DNA of 64,000 nucleotides from HXMU1420-13 sp963691715 (GTDB lineage Bacteria; Bacteroidota; Rhodothermia; Balneolales; Balneolaceae): NCBI GenBank assembly GCA_963691715.1, contig OY829281.1:62001-126000 (forward strand), read 5' to 3'. Made by a program: the position numbers and the translations under genes. How positions within the stretch are numbered: position 1 is the stretch's first letter; every line of letters begins with the position of its first letter. Below the pieces are notes generated by a model. That model did no database searches. It was given only the letters and a program-made list of their open reading frames with translations, and was not told the DNA's origin. Positions 52,497-62,240 of the stretch are shown piece by piece.

Positions 52497-53930
52497 ATGA
52501 CTCCTGTTCGCCGAACTAAAATTGTATGTACAATTGGTCCTAGTACCAATGATTTTGAATCTATAGTAAATTTGTTGTTACATGGCATGAATGTAGCCCG
52601 AATTAATTGCTCACATGGTAGCCATGAAGTTCACGCTAATAGTATTAGTTTTATCAGAAAAGCGGCTCGTGAGAATAGTTATAGTATCCCAGTATTAATG
52701 GACTTGCAAGGTCCTAAAATAAGAGTTGGTTATATGAAAGATGGAGGGCAAGATCTAGAAACTGGAAGTTTAATCAGTATAACTGGTGAAGACGTGCTAG
52801 GAACCAACTCATTAATACCAATTGATTATAAGAAACTTGTTGATGAAGCAGAGATAGGAAACGAGATTTTACTGGATGACGGCTTGCTAGAATTTAAAGT
52901 TGTTGCAAAAAAGGGTAAGAATCTTGAGGCTAAAGTAGTAGTAGGTGGATTCTTGAAATCAAGAAAGGGGGTAAATTTACCAAATGTAAAAATATCTATT
53001 CCCGCATTAACAGAAAAAGATATAGAAGATTTAGAGTTTGCAGTTCAGCAAGATGCAGATTATATAGCATTATCTTTTGTTAGAACTGCTGATGAGGTAT
53101 ATGATCTTAAATCACGTTTAGAAAAATTAGGAAGTAAGGCTAAAGTTGTTTCAAAAATTGAAAAACCGGAAGCAATCGATAATATCGATTCGATAATTGA
53201 AGCATCTGATGCAATTATGGTTGCTCGCGGTGATTTAGGGATTGAAATTGCTAATGAAGAAGTGCCATTTATTCAAAAAATGATAATTCAAAAATGTAGA
53301 AAAGTAGGGATACCTGTCATTACAGCAACACAAATGCTAGATTCGATGATTAATAATCCCCGCCCAACTCGAGCAGAAAGCTCTGATGTTGCTAATGCAG
53401 TTCTTGACGGTACCGATGCGGTTATGTTATCAGGAGAAACAGCCGCAGGTAAATACCCTTTAGATGCTGTTAATGTGATGGACAGAATTTGTAGAAAAAT
53501 TGAGGAAAAAAGCCTAGAACTCTATAATAGCTTAGAATACAGTAATCCTAACGATAATGACAAACGAATCATTGAATCAATATCGCATTCTTGTATTTTT
53601 TTAGCTGATAATGTTGGAGCAAAGGTGATAAGTACTATTACTCATAGTGGTAGCACAGCACGAAGGGTTGCAAAGTTTCGACCACGTATTCCAATTTTTG
53701 CATTTACAGAATCAAGAAATATAAGACGTCAATTAAATCTTGTGTGGGGAGTTCGCTCAGTGCGGTTAGATGAATTATTCGATACAGATAAAAGTGTTGA
53801 ATTGATGAAAAATTATTTGAAAGATAATGGTCAGGTAAAAAGTGGAGATAGAGTCGTAATTGCTACTGGAATTCCAACAGCCAAGCGTGGTCGTACAAAT
53901 ATGATAACGGTGAGCACGATCGAGGAGTGA
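52497..53930 (+). CDS. pyk: Pyruvate kinase
   Basis: A 477-aa glycolytic enzyme converting phosphoenolpyruvate and ADP to pyruvate and ATP. Typical blocks are RRTKIVCTIGPST, MNVARINCSHG, the catalytic Lys region VVSKIEKPEA, MVARGDLGIEIANEEVPF, TATQMLDSMINNPRPTRAE and the effector-like C-terminal domain (TITHSGSTARRVAKFRPRIP). Length is standard. It is divergent from the GWxTD pair and 34 nt upstream of the PorW/SprE-like gene. Confidence 0.97.
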   Translation: MTPVRRTKIVCTIGPSTNDFESIVNLLLHGMNVARINCSHGSHEVHANSISFIRKAARENSYSIPVLMDLQGPKIRVGYMKDGGQDLETGSLISITGEDVLGTNSLIPIDYKKLVDEAEIGNEILLDDGLLEFKVVAKKGKNLEAKVVVGGFLKSRKGVNLPNVKISIPALTEKDIEDLEFAVQQDADYIALSFVRTADEVYDLKSRLEKLGSKAKVVSKIEKPEAIDNIDSIIEASDAIMVARGDLGIEIANEEVPFIQKMIIQKCRKVGIPVITATQMLDSMINNPRPTRAESSDVANAVLDGTDAVMLSGETAAGKYPLDAVNVMDRICRKIEEKSLELYNSLEYSNPNDNDKRIIESISHSCIFLADNVGAKVISTITHSGSTARRVAKFRPRIPIFAFTESRNIRRQLNLVWGVRSVRLDELFDTDKSVELMKNYLKDNGQVKSGDRVVIATGIPTAKRGRTNMITVSTIEE

Positions 53931-53964
53931 TCATCGTTGATTTTACTAAATGTCATTCATTTAT

Positions 53965-56697
53965 ATGCGTAAATTTTGGGTATTCATACTTTTAATCGTA
54001 GTTAGTTCAGGATGTGGTTCAACATTTAAGTCACAATTTAGAGATTTCAATGCTTATTATAATACCTACTATAACGCAAAGAAAAGTTACAACAGAGGCT
54101 TAAAGAAAAGTCTTGAACAAAACCGAGTGTATAATACGCTCCAACCCATTAGAATATATGAGACACCAAAAGGTGCTGGATCTGGAGATTTTGATAATGC
54201 AATCGATAAAGGTGCAAGCATTTTACGTAAATATGACGATACAAAATGGGTTGATAATGTACTTGAAATTATTGGGAAATCATACTTTTTTCGGAACGAA
54301 TACTTCAATGCAATTCAAAAATTTGAAGAACTATATATTAATGCTGAAGATATTGTATTAAAGCAAAGTTCCATATTTTGGAAAGGCAGAGTGTTACTTG
54401 AATTACAAGCTTATAATGAGGGAATTCAGTTTTTGAATGAAGAACTTTCTATTAATGAAGGAGAATGGCGGTCGAGTCTAGAATGGCAAATTAAAGTAGT
54501 ATTAGCTGAACATTACATTGCTAATGATAACTGGGTAAATGCACTAGATCTATTGAATGAAAGTGTTGGCAAGATTCCAGATAGAGCGAATAATGAGCGT
54601 GGATATTTTTTGATTGGTCAATTAAATGAACAGGTTGGAAATACTAAGGCAGCATTCGATGCTTATGATATGGTTGAAAAATATTATAACAATTATGATT
54701 TACAATTTGCTGCAAAAAAGAAAAAAGCCGAAGTAGCCAGAGACTTAGGAAATATAGATGAGGCCATAAAAGTATTTCAGGGGATGATACGTGATGATAA
54801 GAATACAGAGTTCGTTTCTGAATTAAATTATGAGTTAGGAAAATCAGAACAAATAAAAGGGAATTGGGTACAAGCACAAAGTATATATCTTTCGATTTTA
54901 CAAGATCCTTTCAATAAACCAAATAGTAGGGTGAAGGCTCTTACTTACAATGGTATTGCTGAACTAAATCGATTCTATTTTGATAATTATACTTATGCGG
55001 CTGCATATTATGATTCATCAGCGCGTTTAAATATTTCAAAAGATCAATTACCCGATGAGTATGATGCTCGCAATCTAGCTGATTCATTTGGTGCTTATGC
55101 GAATCTCAAATACCAAATACATGAACAAGATAGTCTTTTAGGGCTTGGATTACTTTCTGAAGAGGCATTTGATTCAGTTTTAAAAGAACTTGAAGCAAAG
55201 AAACTAGCTGAACTGGAACGGCTTAGAGAAGAACAAGAAGCACAAAGAAATACATTAGTAAATGTGGGCGGTGACGATTCAAACGAACAGAATCAGAACT
55301 CAGAGAATGGGTTTTTAAATGTCCGTAATCCAGTTTTAATTTCAGATGCAACGCAACGATTTCAATCTTTTTGGGGTGCACGCCCCTTGGTTGATAATTG
55401 GCGAGTGAATTCATTAATCATAAATATTCTGGTTGATGATAGTACGCAAAATGGGAGTGATGCAATTACTGCTGGAAATACTTCTTCTTTAGTTAACCTA
55501 GATATTGATTTAAGTAGAATTCCTTTTACTATTTCAGAACAAGATTCGGTGAAAGATATAATAGCAAAGCTGAAATATGAACTTGGTAATTTATTTTTTT
55601 TACAACTGGAGTTACCAGACAGTGCAAACCATTATTTTAAAGAGGTAGTAGATGAACGACCTAAGAGTGATATTGTACCTATTACATTATATTCGCTTTC
55701 AGAATTAAATGACATTCAAGACAATGAGTTACAATCAAGGGTGTATGCAAATCAACTCATAGAACTATTTCCAAATACCGAATACGCGGAAAGGGTGGCA
55801 ACAAAATTTGATCTAACCTTATCTAAAGAAACCACAAGTGTTAAAGTAAATCCAATTGAATTATACTACAAGCTATTGGAAGACGATAGTAGTTCAGGTA
55901 TTGTTAAAGCTGAAAAGTTAGCCAAGTTTGCTATCGAATTTTCAGATGAAGCATTTAGTGATCAAGCGATGTACTCATCAATTAAGGAATATATAGAATA
56001 TGGTAAAACAGATTCAGTTTTTAATGAAAAGTATCAAATTTGGTCTTCATTAAATCAATCATGGTTAAATAAAGAAGCGGAGTTTAGTTCTTTAAAAGAT
56101 TCAATAATTACATCCTTTCAAGACACAAGTAACACATTTACACCTGAGGATTCACTATTATATAAAACGATAGCAGATTCGATACTAATAAAACCTGATC
56201 TCTCTGAGTACTTTCCATATGTTGGAGTAGTTTGGGATTCAACTCGAGCAAAGATCTCTTTATTTGGAAATATATTTACTAACTCCAAACTTTCTAAACA
56301 GGTAAGAATTCTAAAAAATGAATTTGAAATACTTGTCATTGAAGAACAAGTAGGCTTCCAAAAAGATCCTGACGATCAAGAACCTGAAAGCGTAAATGAC
56401 GAATATATAAGTTGCAATGAACATGAATTCATTCTTGAAATTCGAGGTGGGGTAGAACTAATAGATGAATCAATTCAATTATCTCCAAATTTGGATGAAG
56501 AGACGATTGTATTTATGTTTTATGTCAATCAAAGAGGTATCATTGATGAATTTGAACTGAGTTCAAATACGCAAAATCAGGAGTTGATATCTACCTATAG
56601 TGAAGCTATTGATGCATTGATTTCATTTGAACCTGTATTAATAGAAGGCATGGCTCAAAAGGTGGTTTGTGAAATTGAATTTATTTTACCGAGATAA
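53965..56697 (+). CDS. PorW/SprE-like TPR lipoprotein with TonB_C-like C-terminus
   Basis: A 910-aa protein with a lipoprotein signal (MRKFWVFILLIVVSSGC) and a segment FRDFNAYYNTYYNAKKSYNR that resembles the start of PorW/SprE proteins of the type IX secretion system. Many TPR-like helical repeats follow (about residues 60-340 and 540-700: GKSYFFRNEYFNAIQKFEEL, YELGKSEQIKGNWVQAQSIY), interrupted by a charged coiled-coil (about residues 405-425). The last 80 residues (VFMFYVNQRGIIDEFELSS, ALISFEP, VVCEIEFILPR) resemble a TonB C-terminal domain. ATG 53965 is preferred over 53950. No other Por genes are adjacent. It overlaps convergent pyrD by 12 nt. Confidence 0.75.
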   Translation: MRKFWVFILLIVVSSGCGSTFKSQFRDFNAYYNTYYNAKKSYNRGLKKSLEQNRVYNTLQPIRIYETPKGAGSGDFDNAIDKGASILRKYDDTKWVDNVLEIIGKSYFFRNEYFNAIQKFEELYINAEDIVLKQSSIFWKGRVLLELQAYNEGIQFLNEELSINEGEWRSSLEWQIKVVLAEHYIANDNWVNALDLLNESVGKIPDRANNERGYFLIGQLNEQVGNTKAAFDAYDMVEKYYNNYDLQFAAKKKKAEVARDLGNIDEAIKVFQGMIRDDKNTEFVSELNYELGKSEQIKGNWVQAQSIYLSILQDPFNKPNSRVKALTYNGIAELNRFYFDNYTYAAAYYDSSARLNISKDQLPDEYDARNLADSFGAYANLKYQIHEQDSLLGLGLLSEEAFDSVLKELEAKKLAELERLREEQEAQRNTLVNVGGDDSNEQNQNSENGFLNVRNPVLISDATQRFQSFWGARPLVDNWRVNSLIINILVDDSTQNGSDAITAGNTSSLVNLDIDLSRIPFTISEQDSVKDIIAKLKYELGNLFFLQLELPDSANHYFKEVVDERPKSDIVPITLYSLSELNDIQDNELQSRVYANQLIELFPNTEYAERVATKFDLTLSKETTSVKVNPIELYYKLLEDDSSSGIVKAEKLAKFAIEFSDEAFSDQAMYSSIKEYIEYGKTDSVFNEKYQIWSSLNQSWLNKEAEFSSLKDSIITSFQDTSNTFTPEDSLLYKTIADSILIKPDLSEYFPYVGVVWDSTRAKISLFGNIFTNSKLSKQVRILKNEFEILVIEEQVGFQKDPDDQEPESVNDEYISCNEHEFILEIRGGVELIDESIQLSPNLDEETIVFMFYVNQRGIIDEFELSSNTQNQELISTYSEAIDALISFEPVLIEGMAQKVVCEIEFILPR

Positions 56698-57723
56698 TTC
56701 TTTTTGTAATCCTTTTTTTATTTCTTTCACTAAACCTGGACCTTTATAAACCATTCCAGTATATATTTGTATGAGATCAGCTCCTGCATTTAATTTATCA
56801 ATAGCAGCTTGCAAACTATCAATTCCACCAACACCTACTATCGGTTTAGATCCATTAAGAAATTCATTTAACCAAGCGACAATTTGCGTACTCTTAGTTG
56901 CAATCGCACCTCCACTAAGACCACCATTGCCAATTCTTTGAATCAAATTGATGTCTGTTTTTAAAAAATCTCTTTTAGAAGAGGTATTAGTTGCAACATA
57001 TCCATCAACTCCAAATTTTTCGCATAATTCTACTAGTTTTTCCAGATTTTTTTTCTCTGTATCAACAGAAAATTTTACTAAACTTGGTACTTCATTTTCT
57101 GAAAGTTTTAGGCCTTTGAGGAGAGCTTCTAATGCGTCTGGGTCTTCAAAAGTTTTTCCCTCACCTGTATTGGGGCACGAAATATTTATTGTAATGTAAT
57201 CAGCAACAGTTTTAGCAAGGTCGTAGCTAAATTTATAATCCTCGATCGCAGCTTCACCATGTATATTCATATCATTAGTTTTTGCAATATTTACTCCAAG
57301 TGGAATATTTAGTCGATAGCCTTTTAATCGATTTATAACCTGTTCAGCACCTTGATTGTTTAAACCCATTCTGTTGATCAAAGATTGATCGTCTGGTAAA
57401 CGAAAAGCACGAGGCTTAGGATTGCCTCTACTCATTTTTGCAGTGATACTTCCAATTTCAACAAAACCAAAGCCAAGAGCTTGCATAGCGTTAGGTGTTA
57501 CACCATTTTTATCGAAACCTGCCGCTAAACCTATAGGATTTGGAAATGTTAACCCCCATAATTTTTTTTCTAACCCAAAATTTTCTGAATTATATAATGT
57601 TTCAACTAAGGCACTTAAGAAGTTAGAATCATTTGCCCAAGATGACATATTAATAGCCCAATCGTGAGCAGATTCGGCATCTTTACGAAAAAGAATTGGT
57701 TTTATTAAAGACGAATAAATCAT
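56686..57723 (-). CDS. pyrD: Dihydroorotate dehydrogenase, class 2-like, with Cys at the catalytic-base position
   Basis: A 345-aa enzyme with the N-terminal helix of class 2 (quinone-linked) enzymes (MIYSSLIKPILFRKDAESAH) and the blocks PNPIGLAAGFDKNG, EIGSITAK, NRMGLNNQGAE and GVNIAKT. The catalytic loop reads INISCPNTGEG with C183, while class 2 enzymes usually have Ser there (NISSPN) and class 1 enzymes have Cys. It oxidises dihydroorotate in pyrimidine synthesis. ATG 57723 is preferred over 57771. Convergent with the PorW-like gene. The electron acceptor is probably quinone by overall similarity. Confidence 0.92.
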   Translation of the reverse strand: MIYSSLIKPILFRKDAESAHDWAINMSSWANDSNFLSALVETLYNSENFGLEKKLWGLTFPNPIGLAAGFDKNGVTPNAMQALGFGFVEIGSITAKMSRGNPKPRAFRLPDDQSLINRMGLNNQGAEQVINRLKGYRLNIPLGVNIAKTNDMNIHGEAAIEDYKFSYDLAKTVADYITINISCPNTGEGKTFEDPDALEALLKGLKLSENEVPSLVKFSVDTEKKNLEKLVELCEKFGVDGYVATNTSSKRDFLKTDINLIQRIGNGGLSGGAIATKSTQIVAWLNEFLNGSKPIVGVGGIDSLQAAIDKLNAGADLIQIYTGMVYKGPGLVKEIKKGLQKELSR

Positions 57724-57795
57724 GATAAATTTTGTTAGGAAGTATAAGGAAAAGGAATAAAAGAAATACAAAAGCCTTATTATCTCGACATTATA

Positions 57796-59049
57796 ATGGT
57801 TGACGCAACTCTACATATAGAACAATTAATTTCAGAATTGAAAAAAATCGATGATATAATTGTATTAGAATCACAAAAAAAAGATCATCCTTCCAGTCAA
57901 CGTTCATATGTAGCAGCCTTTCCTAGAAAAAAATTATTTGGTAAAGGGAGGCAAGTATTTATCAAGAATGAGTCTAAAATTGTTCAAATCGATAAATCTC
58001 CATGGGATGCAATTAAGGAATTCCAAGCCATGGAAAAGGATTGGATGTTTGGGTATTTAGGATATGATTTAAAAAATGATATTGAAGATTTAGCTTCTGA
58101 GAATTACGAGCATTATAAGCTTCCAGATTTTTACTTTATGATCCCAGAATTACTTATTGAATTTGATTATCTAGGGGGATATAAAATACTTAAAGGCAAA
58201 CTGACTGATCTAGGACACAAATTCTCAATAAAGAAAAAATCTGATATTTGTCTCTCAGAAAGAGCTTCATTTATGAAAGATAAGTATGAAAAAAATGTAA
58301 TTGAAGCTAAAGAATTCATACATAAAGGTGAGATTTATGAAATGAACTATTCTTACATGAAAGAATTTGATTTTGATGGTACTGGATGGGATTTATATCA
58401 AGCAATGAAACTTGTTGGTCCAGTTCCATTTGGGGGTTTTGTTAAGATCGATGATATTGAAGTATGTTGTGCATCACCAGAGCGTTTTCTTAAGAGAGAG
58501 GGTGGCGTTATAATATCACAACCGATTAAAGGTACCATATCAAATACAGCAAATTCATCCTTAGAAGTTTTGAAAAACGATAAAAATAGAGCAGAGAATC
58601 TCATGATTGTAGATCTTGTAAGAAATGATCTTAATCGAATCGCCATTTCAGGTTCCGTTAAAGTAAAAAAATTATTTGAAGTTCAAACTTTTGATACGGT
58701 TCATCAATTAGTGTCAACAGTGATGTGTAAAGTTCAGAATGACAAAAATTCTGTTGAAATCATAAAAGCATGTTTTCCAATGGGATCTATGACAGGTGCA
58801 CCAAAGATAGCAGCTATGAAAGCAATCGAAAAGCTAGAAGATTACAAACGAGGAATATATTCGGGGGCATTAGGTTATATAAAACCTAATGGAGATTTCG
58901 ATTTTAATGTAGTCATCCGTACTGCGATTATTGATAATGAAGTTTTATTTTATCCTGTAGGTGGTGCAATTACATCAGACTCAAATTCTGAAGATGAATG
59001 GGAAGAAACATTAATAAAAACAGAAGCTCTAAAAAAAGCATTGAAATAA
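57796..59049 (+). CDS. pabB: Aminodeoxychorismate synthase component I (PabB-like)
   Basis: A 417-aa chorismate-binding enzyme. The C-terminal domain (about 155-415) contains GEIYEMNYSY, ASPERFLKREGG, SQPIKGTISN with K245, RNDLNRI, ACFPMGSMTGAPKIAAMKAI and YSGALGYI. The PIKGT Lys is the mark of PabB; TrpE has PIAGT. It makes aminodeoxychorismate for folate with a glutamine amidotransferase PabA, not in the window. No pabC lies beside it. Start ATG 57796, divergent from pyrD. Confidence 0.9.
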   Translation: MVDATLHIEQLISELKKIDDIIVLESQKKDHPSSQRSYVAAFPRKKLFGKGRQVFIKNESKIVQIDKSPWDAIKEFQAMEKDWMFGYLGYDLKNDIEDLASENYEHYKLPDFYFMIPELLIEFDYLGGYKILKGKLTDLGHKFSIKKKSDICLSERASFMKDKYEKNVIEAKEFIHKGEIYEMNYSYMKEFDFDGTGWDLYQAMKLVGPVPFGGFVKIDDIEVCCASPERFLKREGGVIISQPIKGTISNTANSSLEVLKNDKNRAENLMIVDLVRNDLNRIAISGSVKVKKLFEVQTFDTVHQLVSTVMCKVQNDKNSVEIIKACFPMGSMTGAPKIAAMKAIEKLEDYKRGIYSGALGYIKPNGDFDFNVVIRTAIIDNEVLFYPVGGAITSDSNSEDEWEETLIKTEALKKALK

Positions 59050-59107
59050 TTTATTATTGTGAATGAAATCTACTTACCAGTAGTTGTAATAGTCTAATAG
59101 GACTATT

Positions 59108-60613
59108 ATGAAAACATCAAAACCAGCTGTTTCAACATTAGGTGAGCTTAAAGCGAGTGGTTGGAAATCTATTTCAATAAGAGATGAGATTCGAAAGAAC
59201 TTAATTGCAAAAATTAAAAAAAATGAGCCCCTTTTTGAAGGTGTTCATGGGTATGAAAAAACAGTTATTCCCCAAATTCAACATGCATTACTATCAAGAC
59301 ATGATTTAATTTTATTAGGGTTAAGGGGGCAGGCTAAAACTAGAATTTTACGATCACTTATTAATTTTCTAGATGAATTTATGCCAATAATTAAGGGTTC
59401 CGAGATCAATGATGATCCTTTTAAACCTTTATCAAAATTTGCTAAAGATAAAATCAATGAAAAAGGTGATGATACTCCTATCGATTGGATACACCGTGTT
59501 CATCGGTATGGAGAAAAATTAGCAACTCCTGATACAATGGTGGCTGATCTCATAGGAGATATTGATCCTATTAAAGCAGCTACAAAGAAACTAAATCTTG
59601 CAGATGAAAATGCCATAAATTTTGGGTTAATCCCACGCACAAACCGAGGTATCTTTGTAATTAATGAATTGCCTGATCTACAACCTAGAATACAAGTTGC
59701 ATTACTTAACATCATGCAAGAAAGGGATATCCAAATAAGAGGCTTCAATGTTAGAATTCCTCTAGATATTTCCATGGCATTCTCAGCAAATCCAGAAGAT
59801 TATACAAATAGAGGAAATATAATTACTCCTCTCAAAGATAGGATTGATGCTCAAATAATTACACATTATCCTAAAGAATTGGAAATTGGCATTCAAATCA
59901 CTAAACAAGAAGCTTGGGAAGACAGAAATGATACTACTACAATTAGAACGCCCGATGTATATCGAGAAATAATAGAACGTGCAGCTTTTGAAGCAAGGGA
60001 ATCTGAATATATAGACCAAAAAAGTGGCGTCTCTACACGTATGACAATCACTGCGATGGAGCAAATACTATCCTCCGCAGAACGTAGAGCGGTAATGAAT
60101 AATGAATCTGAATCGATGTTAAGGATTGCAGACATCTATCATATGATACCCGCGCTTACAGGAAAACTTGAATTAGTATATGAAGGAGAACAAGAAGGGG
60201 CAATTAATGTAGCTAAGCATATAATTGGAAAGGCTATAGATAAAACGTTTAAGAATTATTTTCCAGATCCTCAAAGTAGAAATGGATCAGATAAAAGTAA
60301 ATTCAGTCCAATCACTAATTGGTTTTCTAAAGGAAATGAAGTAAATCTGCCGGATATACTTTCTTACAAAGAATACAAGAAATCACTCGATTCTGTTGAA
60401 GGTCTTAAGAATTTGATAAATAGTTTTATAAAGCCTATTACGGGTGATGAAATATATGCATGGATGGATCTTGCTTTGGAAGCAATGCATCAGAATTCAA
60501 TGCTTAGTAAAGAAGATAAGGACGATCATTTGAAGTATACCGATATGGTAGGAACAATGTTTTCTTCGCTTGACGGATTACGAGATGAAGATTACAAAGA
60601 CTTTAATAGATAA
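59108..60613 (+). CDS. MoxR/ChlI-like AAA+ ATPase
   Basis: A 501-aa AAA+ protein usually annotated as magnesium chelatase or sigma-54-interacting protein, though no chlorophyll genes are present. The P-loop is LLGLRGQAKT with Ala where the Gly before Lys is usual. The Walker B region is RGIFVINELPDL, with Asn in place of the usual Asp, a feature I believe common in this family. ASANPEDYTNRGNIITPLKD follows, matching sensor I and the arginine-finger region, and a helical C-terminal domain of about 180 residues ends the protein. Family members usually pair with a VWA-domain protein, but none is adjacent. Role unknown. Confidence 0.85.
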   Translation: MKTSKPAVSTLGELKASGWKSISIRDEIRKNLIAKIKKNEPLFEGVHGYEKTVIPQIQHALLSRHDLILLGLRGQAKTRILRSLINFLDEFMPIIKGSEINDDPFKPLSKFAKDKINEKGDDTPIDWIHRVHRYGEKLATPDTMVADLIGDIDPIKAATKKLNLADENAINFGLIPRTNRGIFVINELPDLQPRIQVALLNIMQERDIQIRGFNVRIPLDISMAFSANPEDYTNRGNIITPLKDRIDAQIITHYPKELEIGIQITKQEAWEDRNDTTTIRTPDVYREIIERAAFEARESEYIDQKSGVSTRMTITAMEQILSSAERRAVMNNESESMLRIADIYHMIPALTGKLELVYEGEQEGAINVAKHIIGKAIDKTFKNYFPDPQSRNGSDKSKFSPITNWFSKGNEVNLPDILSYKEYKKSLDSVEGLKNLINSFIKPITGDEIYAWMDLALEAMHQNSMLSKEDKDDHLKYTDMVGTMFSSLDGLRDEDYKDFNR

Positions 60614-60680
60614 GGATTGAAATAGCGATAACTTAATCGTATATTATAAATCTTTCCTAAAATCAAGAAACAAATAACTT

Positions 60681-60890
60681 ATGAAAGCAGGAATTCATCC
60701 GGACTACAAAGAAATTACCGTTATTTTAAGCGACGGATCCGAAATAACAACTAGAAGTACTATGAATACTAAGGATGGGGTTTATAAGACAGAAATAGAC
60801 TCTAAAAATCATCCTTTTTACACCAATAAAGCATTTACTGCAAAAGCAGGACGTGTTGATCGATTTAAAAGAATGTATCAAAAGAAATAA
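60681..60890 (+). CDS. rpmE: 50S ribosomal protein bL31
   Basis: A 69-aa ribosomal protein with the bL31 pattern IHPDYKEITV, HPFYTNK and GRVDRFKRMY. The zinc-binding Cys residues of the C+ form are absent, so this is a C- form. It is monocistronic with a strong terminator. Confidence 0.94.
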   Translation: MKAGIHPDYKEITVILSDGSEITTRSTMNTKDGVYKTEIDSKNHPFYTNKAFTAKAGRVDRFKRMYQKK

Positions 60891-60911
60891 TCCTATTTCT
60901 CCATTTATCTC

Positions 60912-60943
60912 AAAGGATGCATTTTTAGAATGCATCCTTTTTT
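60912..60943 (+). terminator. Rho-independent terminator of rpmE
   Basis: AAAGGATGCATT (60912-60923) pairs with AATGCATCCTTT (60929-60940), 12 bp, loop TTTAG, followed by T residues. The next start codon is 16 nt after the stem. Confidence 0.9.
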
Positions 60944-60955
60944 AATTTTATACCT

Positions 60956-61591
60956 ATGCATATTGAAGTATTTGAGGTAGGTCCTTTCCTAGAGAATACA
61001 TACTTATTAATTAAGCACAATCAAGCCATTCTTATAGACCCAGGTTTTTTTTCTGAACAAGAGTATGACGAGTTTGTAAATAAATTAGATGAGTGTGATT
61101 CAACATTAATAGGAGTCATATTAACGCATTCACACGTTGATCATGTATTAGGTTTACAGAGGGTATTAAGAGATTTCGAAGTTTCGGTTTACTTGAACAC
61201 AGAAGATCTTTTTTTGTGGAAGAATTTTGGAAAACAAGCAACTATGTTTGGATTGCGTCAAATTGAATTTGGTTTTGAACCCAAAGCCTTGCCAAAATCA
61301 GATGAGTTTACGGTGGGGTGTTTTACTTTCAAATGTTTGTTTACCCCAGGTCACTCTCCAGATCATACATCTTTTTATTTCAAAAATGAAGGATTTTGTA
61401 TAGCGGGTGATGCCTTATTTAAAGAAAGTATAGGTAGAACAGATTTATATAAAGGAAATTTCGAATTATTAGCTCAATCAATAAGAGAGAAGTTGTATAC
61501 ACTACCTGATGAGGTTGTAATTTATCCTGGACATGGGCCTGCAACTACTATTTTGCATGAGAAGAAAAATAATCCATTTGTGAAGATCTAA
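60956..61591 (+). CDS. Metallo-beta-lactamase-fold hydrolase (glyoxalase II-like)
   Basis: A 211-aa cytoplasmic MBL-fold protein. The HxHxDH motif is LTHSHVDHVLG, further metal ligands are in TPGHSPDH, IAGDALFKES and YPGHGP. It resembles hydroxyacylglutathione hydrolase-like YcbL enzymes that act on thioesters. It is convergent with the TPR gene, overlapping by 4 nt at the stops. Confidence 0.9.
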   Translation: MHIEVFEVGPFLENTYLLIKHNQAILIDPGFFSEQEYDEFVNKLDECDSTLIGVILTHSHVDHVLGLQRVLRDFEVSVYLNTEDLFLWKNFGKQATMFGLRQIEFGFEPKALPKSDEFTVGCFTFKCLFTPGHSPDHTSFYFKNEGFCIAGDALFKESIGRTDLYKGNFELLAQSIREKLYTLPDEVVIYPGHGPATTILHEKKNNPFVKI

Positions 61592-62196
61592 TTTCTTTTT
61601 AATTCGTCAATTTTATTCAGAAATTCGTCGGCTTTATCTTCATTTACTTCAATAAGACGTTCATACATTTTGATTGCAGCCTTCTTATTACCTTGCTGTT
61701 GATGTATTTTTGCGAGGGTTTCTGAAATAATGTCTTCAATATTATTTGCTTCTTCACTCAAATCTTCCATTTCATCATTATCAGAATTCATAGGAATTTG
61801 AATGCGTTGAGATTCGACTGCCTCTAACATTTCAATTAATCGATCAAGATCCAAAATTGGAGAGCGCCGAGTACCTTGAAGGAATCTTTTTTGTTCAGAA
61901 TATTTACTTTTAGGTATAGCGGCATCAAATTGTTCAGGGTGTAGAAGGAAGTAGTGCAAATGTTCCATTAATGGGCTGCCAGGAGCATAGTTTTTTGCAA
62001 TAAGTGCCTCCTTTATTGCTTCTTTATTGTTTTGCATAATATGATGCAACCAAGCCAATAAAAAGTGTCCTACAGCATCTGGATCTCTCTTTTTTACTTG
62101 TTTTTTTAGTTTTGATACAGCTTTATTCTGATCTTTTTTAAAGAGTTCAATATAAGAATTTAAAGACTGTGGTATGTTGAAAGGAAGTTGTTCCAT
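61588..62196 (-). CDS. TPR-like protein of the lptE operon
   Basis: A 202-aa helical protein without signal peptide. The N-terminal part (SLNSYIELFKKDQNKAVSKL, HFLLAWLHHIMQNN) and the C-terminal repeat (ISETLAKIHQQQGNKKAAIK, MYERLIEVNEDK) are TPR-like, joined by a low-complexity acidic linker (SDNDEMEDLSEEANN). It lies 44 nt downstream of lptE on the same strand. The function is unknown; related proteins with this position are seen in Bacteroidota near LptE. Confidence 0.82.
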   Translation of the reverse strand: MEQLPFNIPQSLNSYIELFKKDQNKAVSKLKKQVKKRDPDAVGHFLLAWLHHIMQNNKEAIKEALIAKNYAPGSPLMEHLHYFLLHPEQFDAAIPKSKYSEQKRFLQGTRRSPILDLDRLIEMLEAVESQRIQIPMNSDNDEMEDLSEEANNIEDIISETLAKIHQQQGNKKAAIKMYERLIEVNEDKADEFLNKIDELKRN

Positions 62197-62240
62197 GAAT
62201 TACTATATAATACACTACCCAATAAAATTATACAACGATT

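Noticed and set aside
59108..60613. Magnesium chelatase for chlorophyll synthesis
   Set aside because: No bch or chl genes and no ChlD or ChlH partner in the window; the family is broader than that function.
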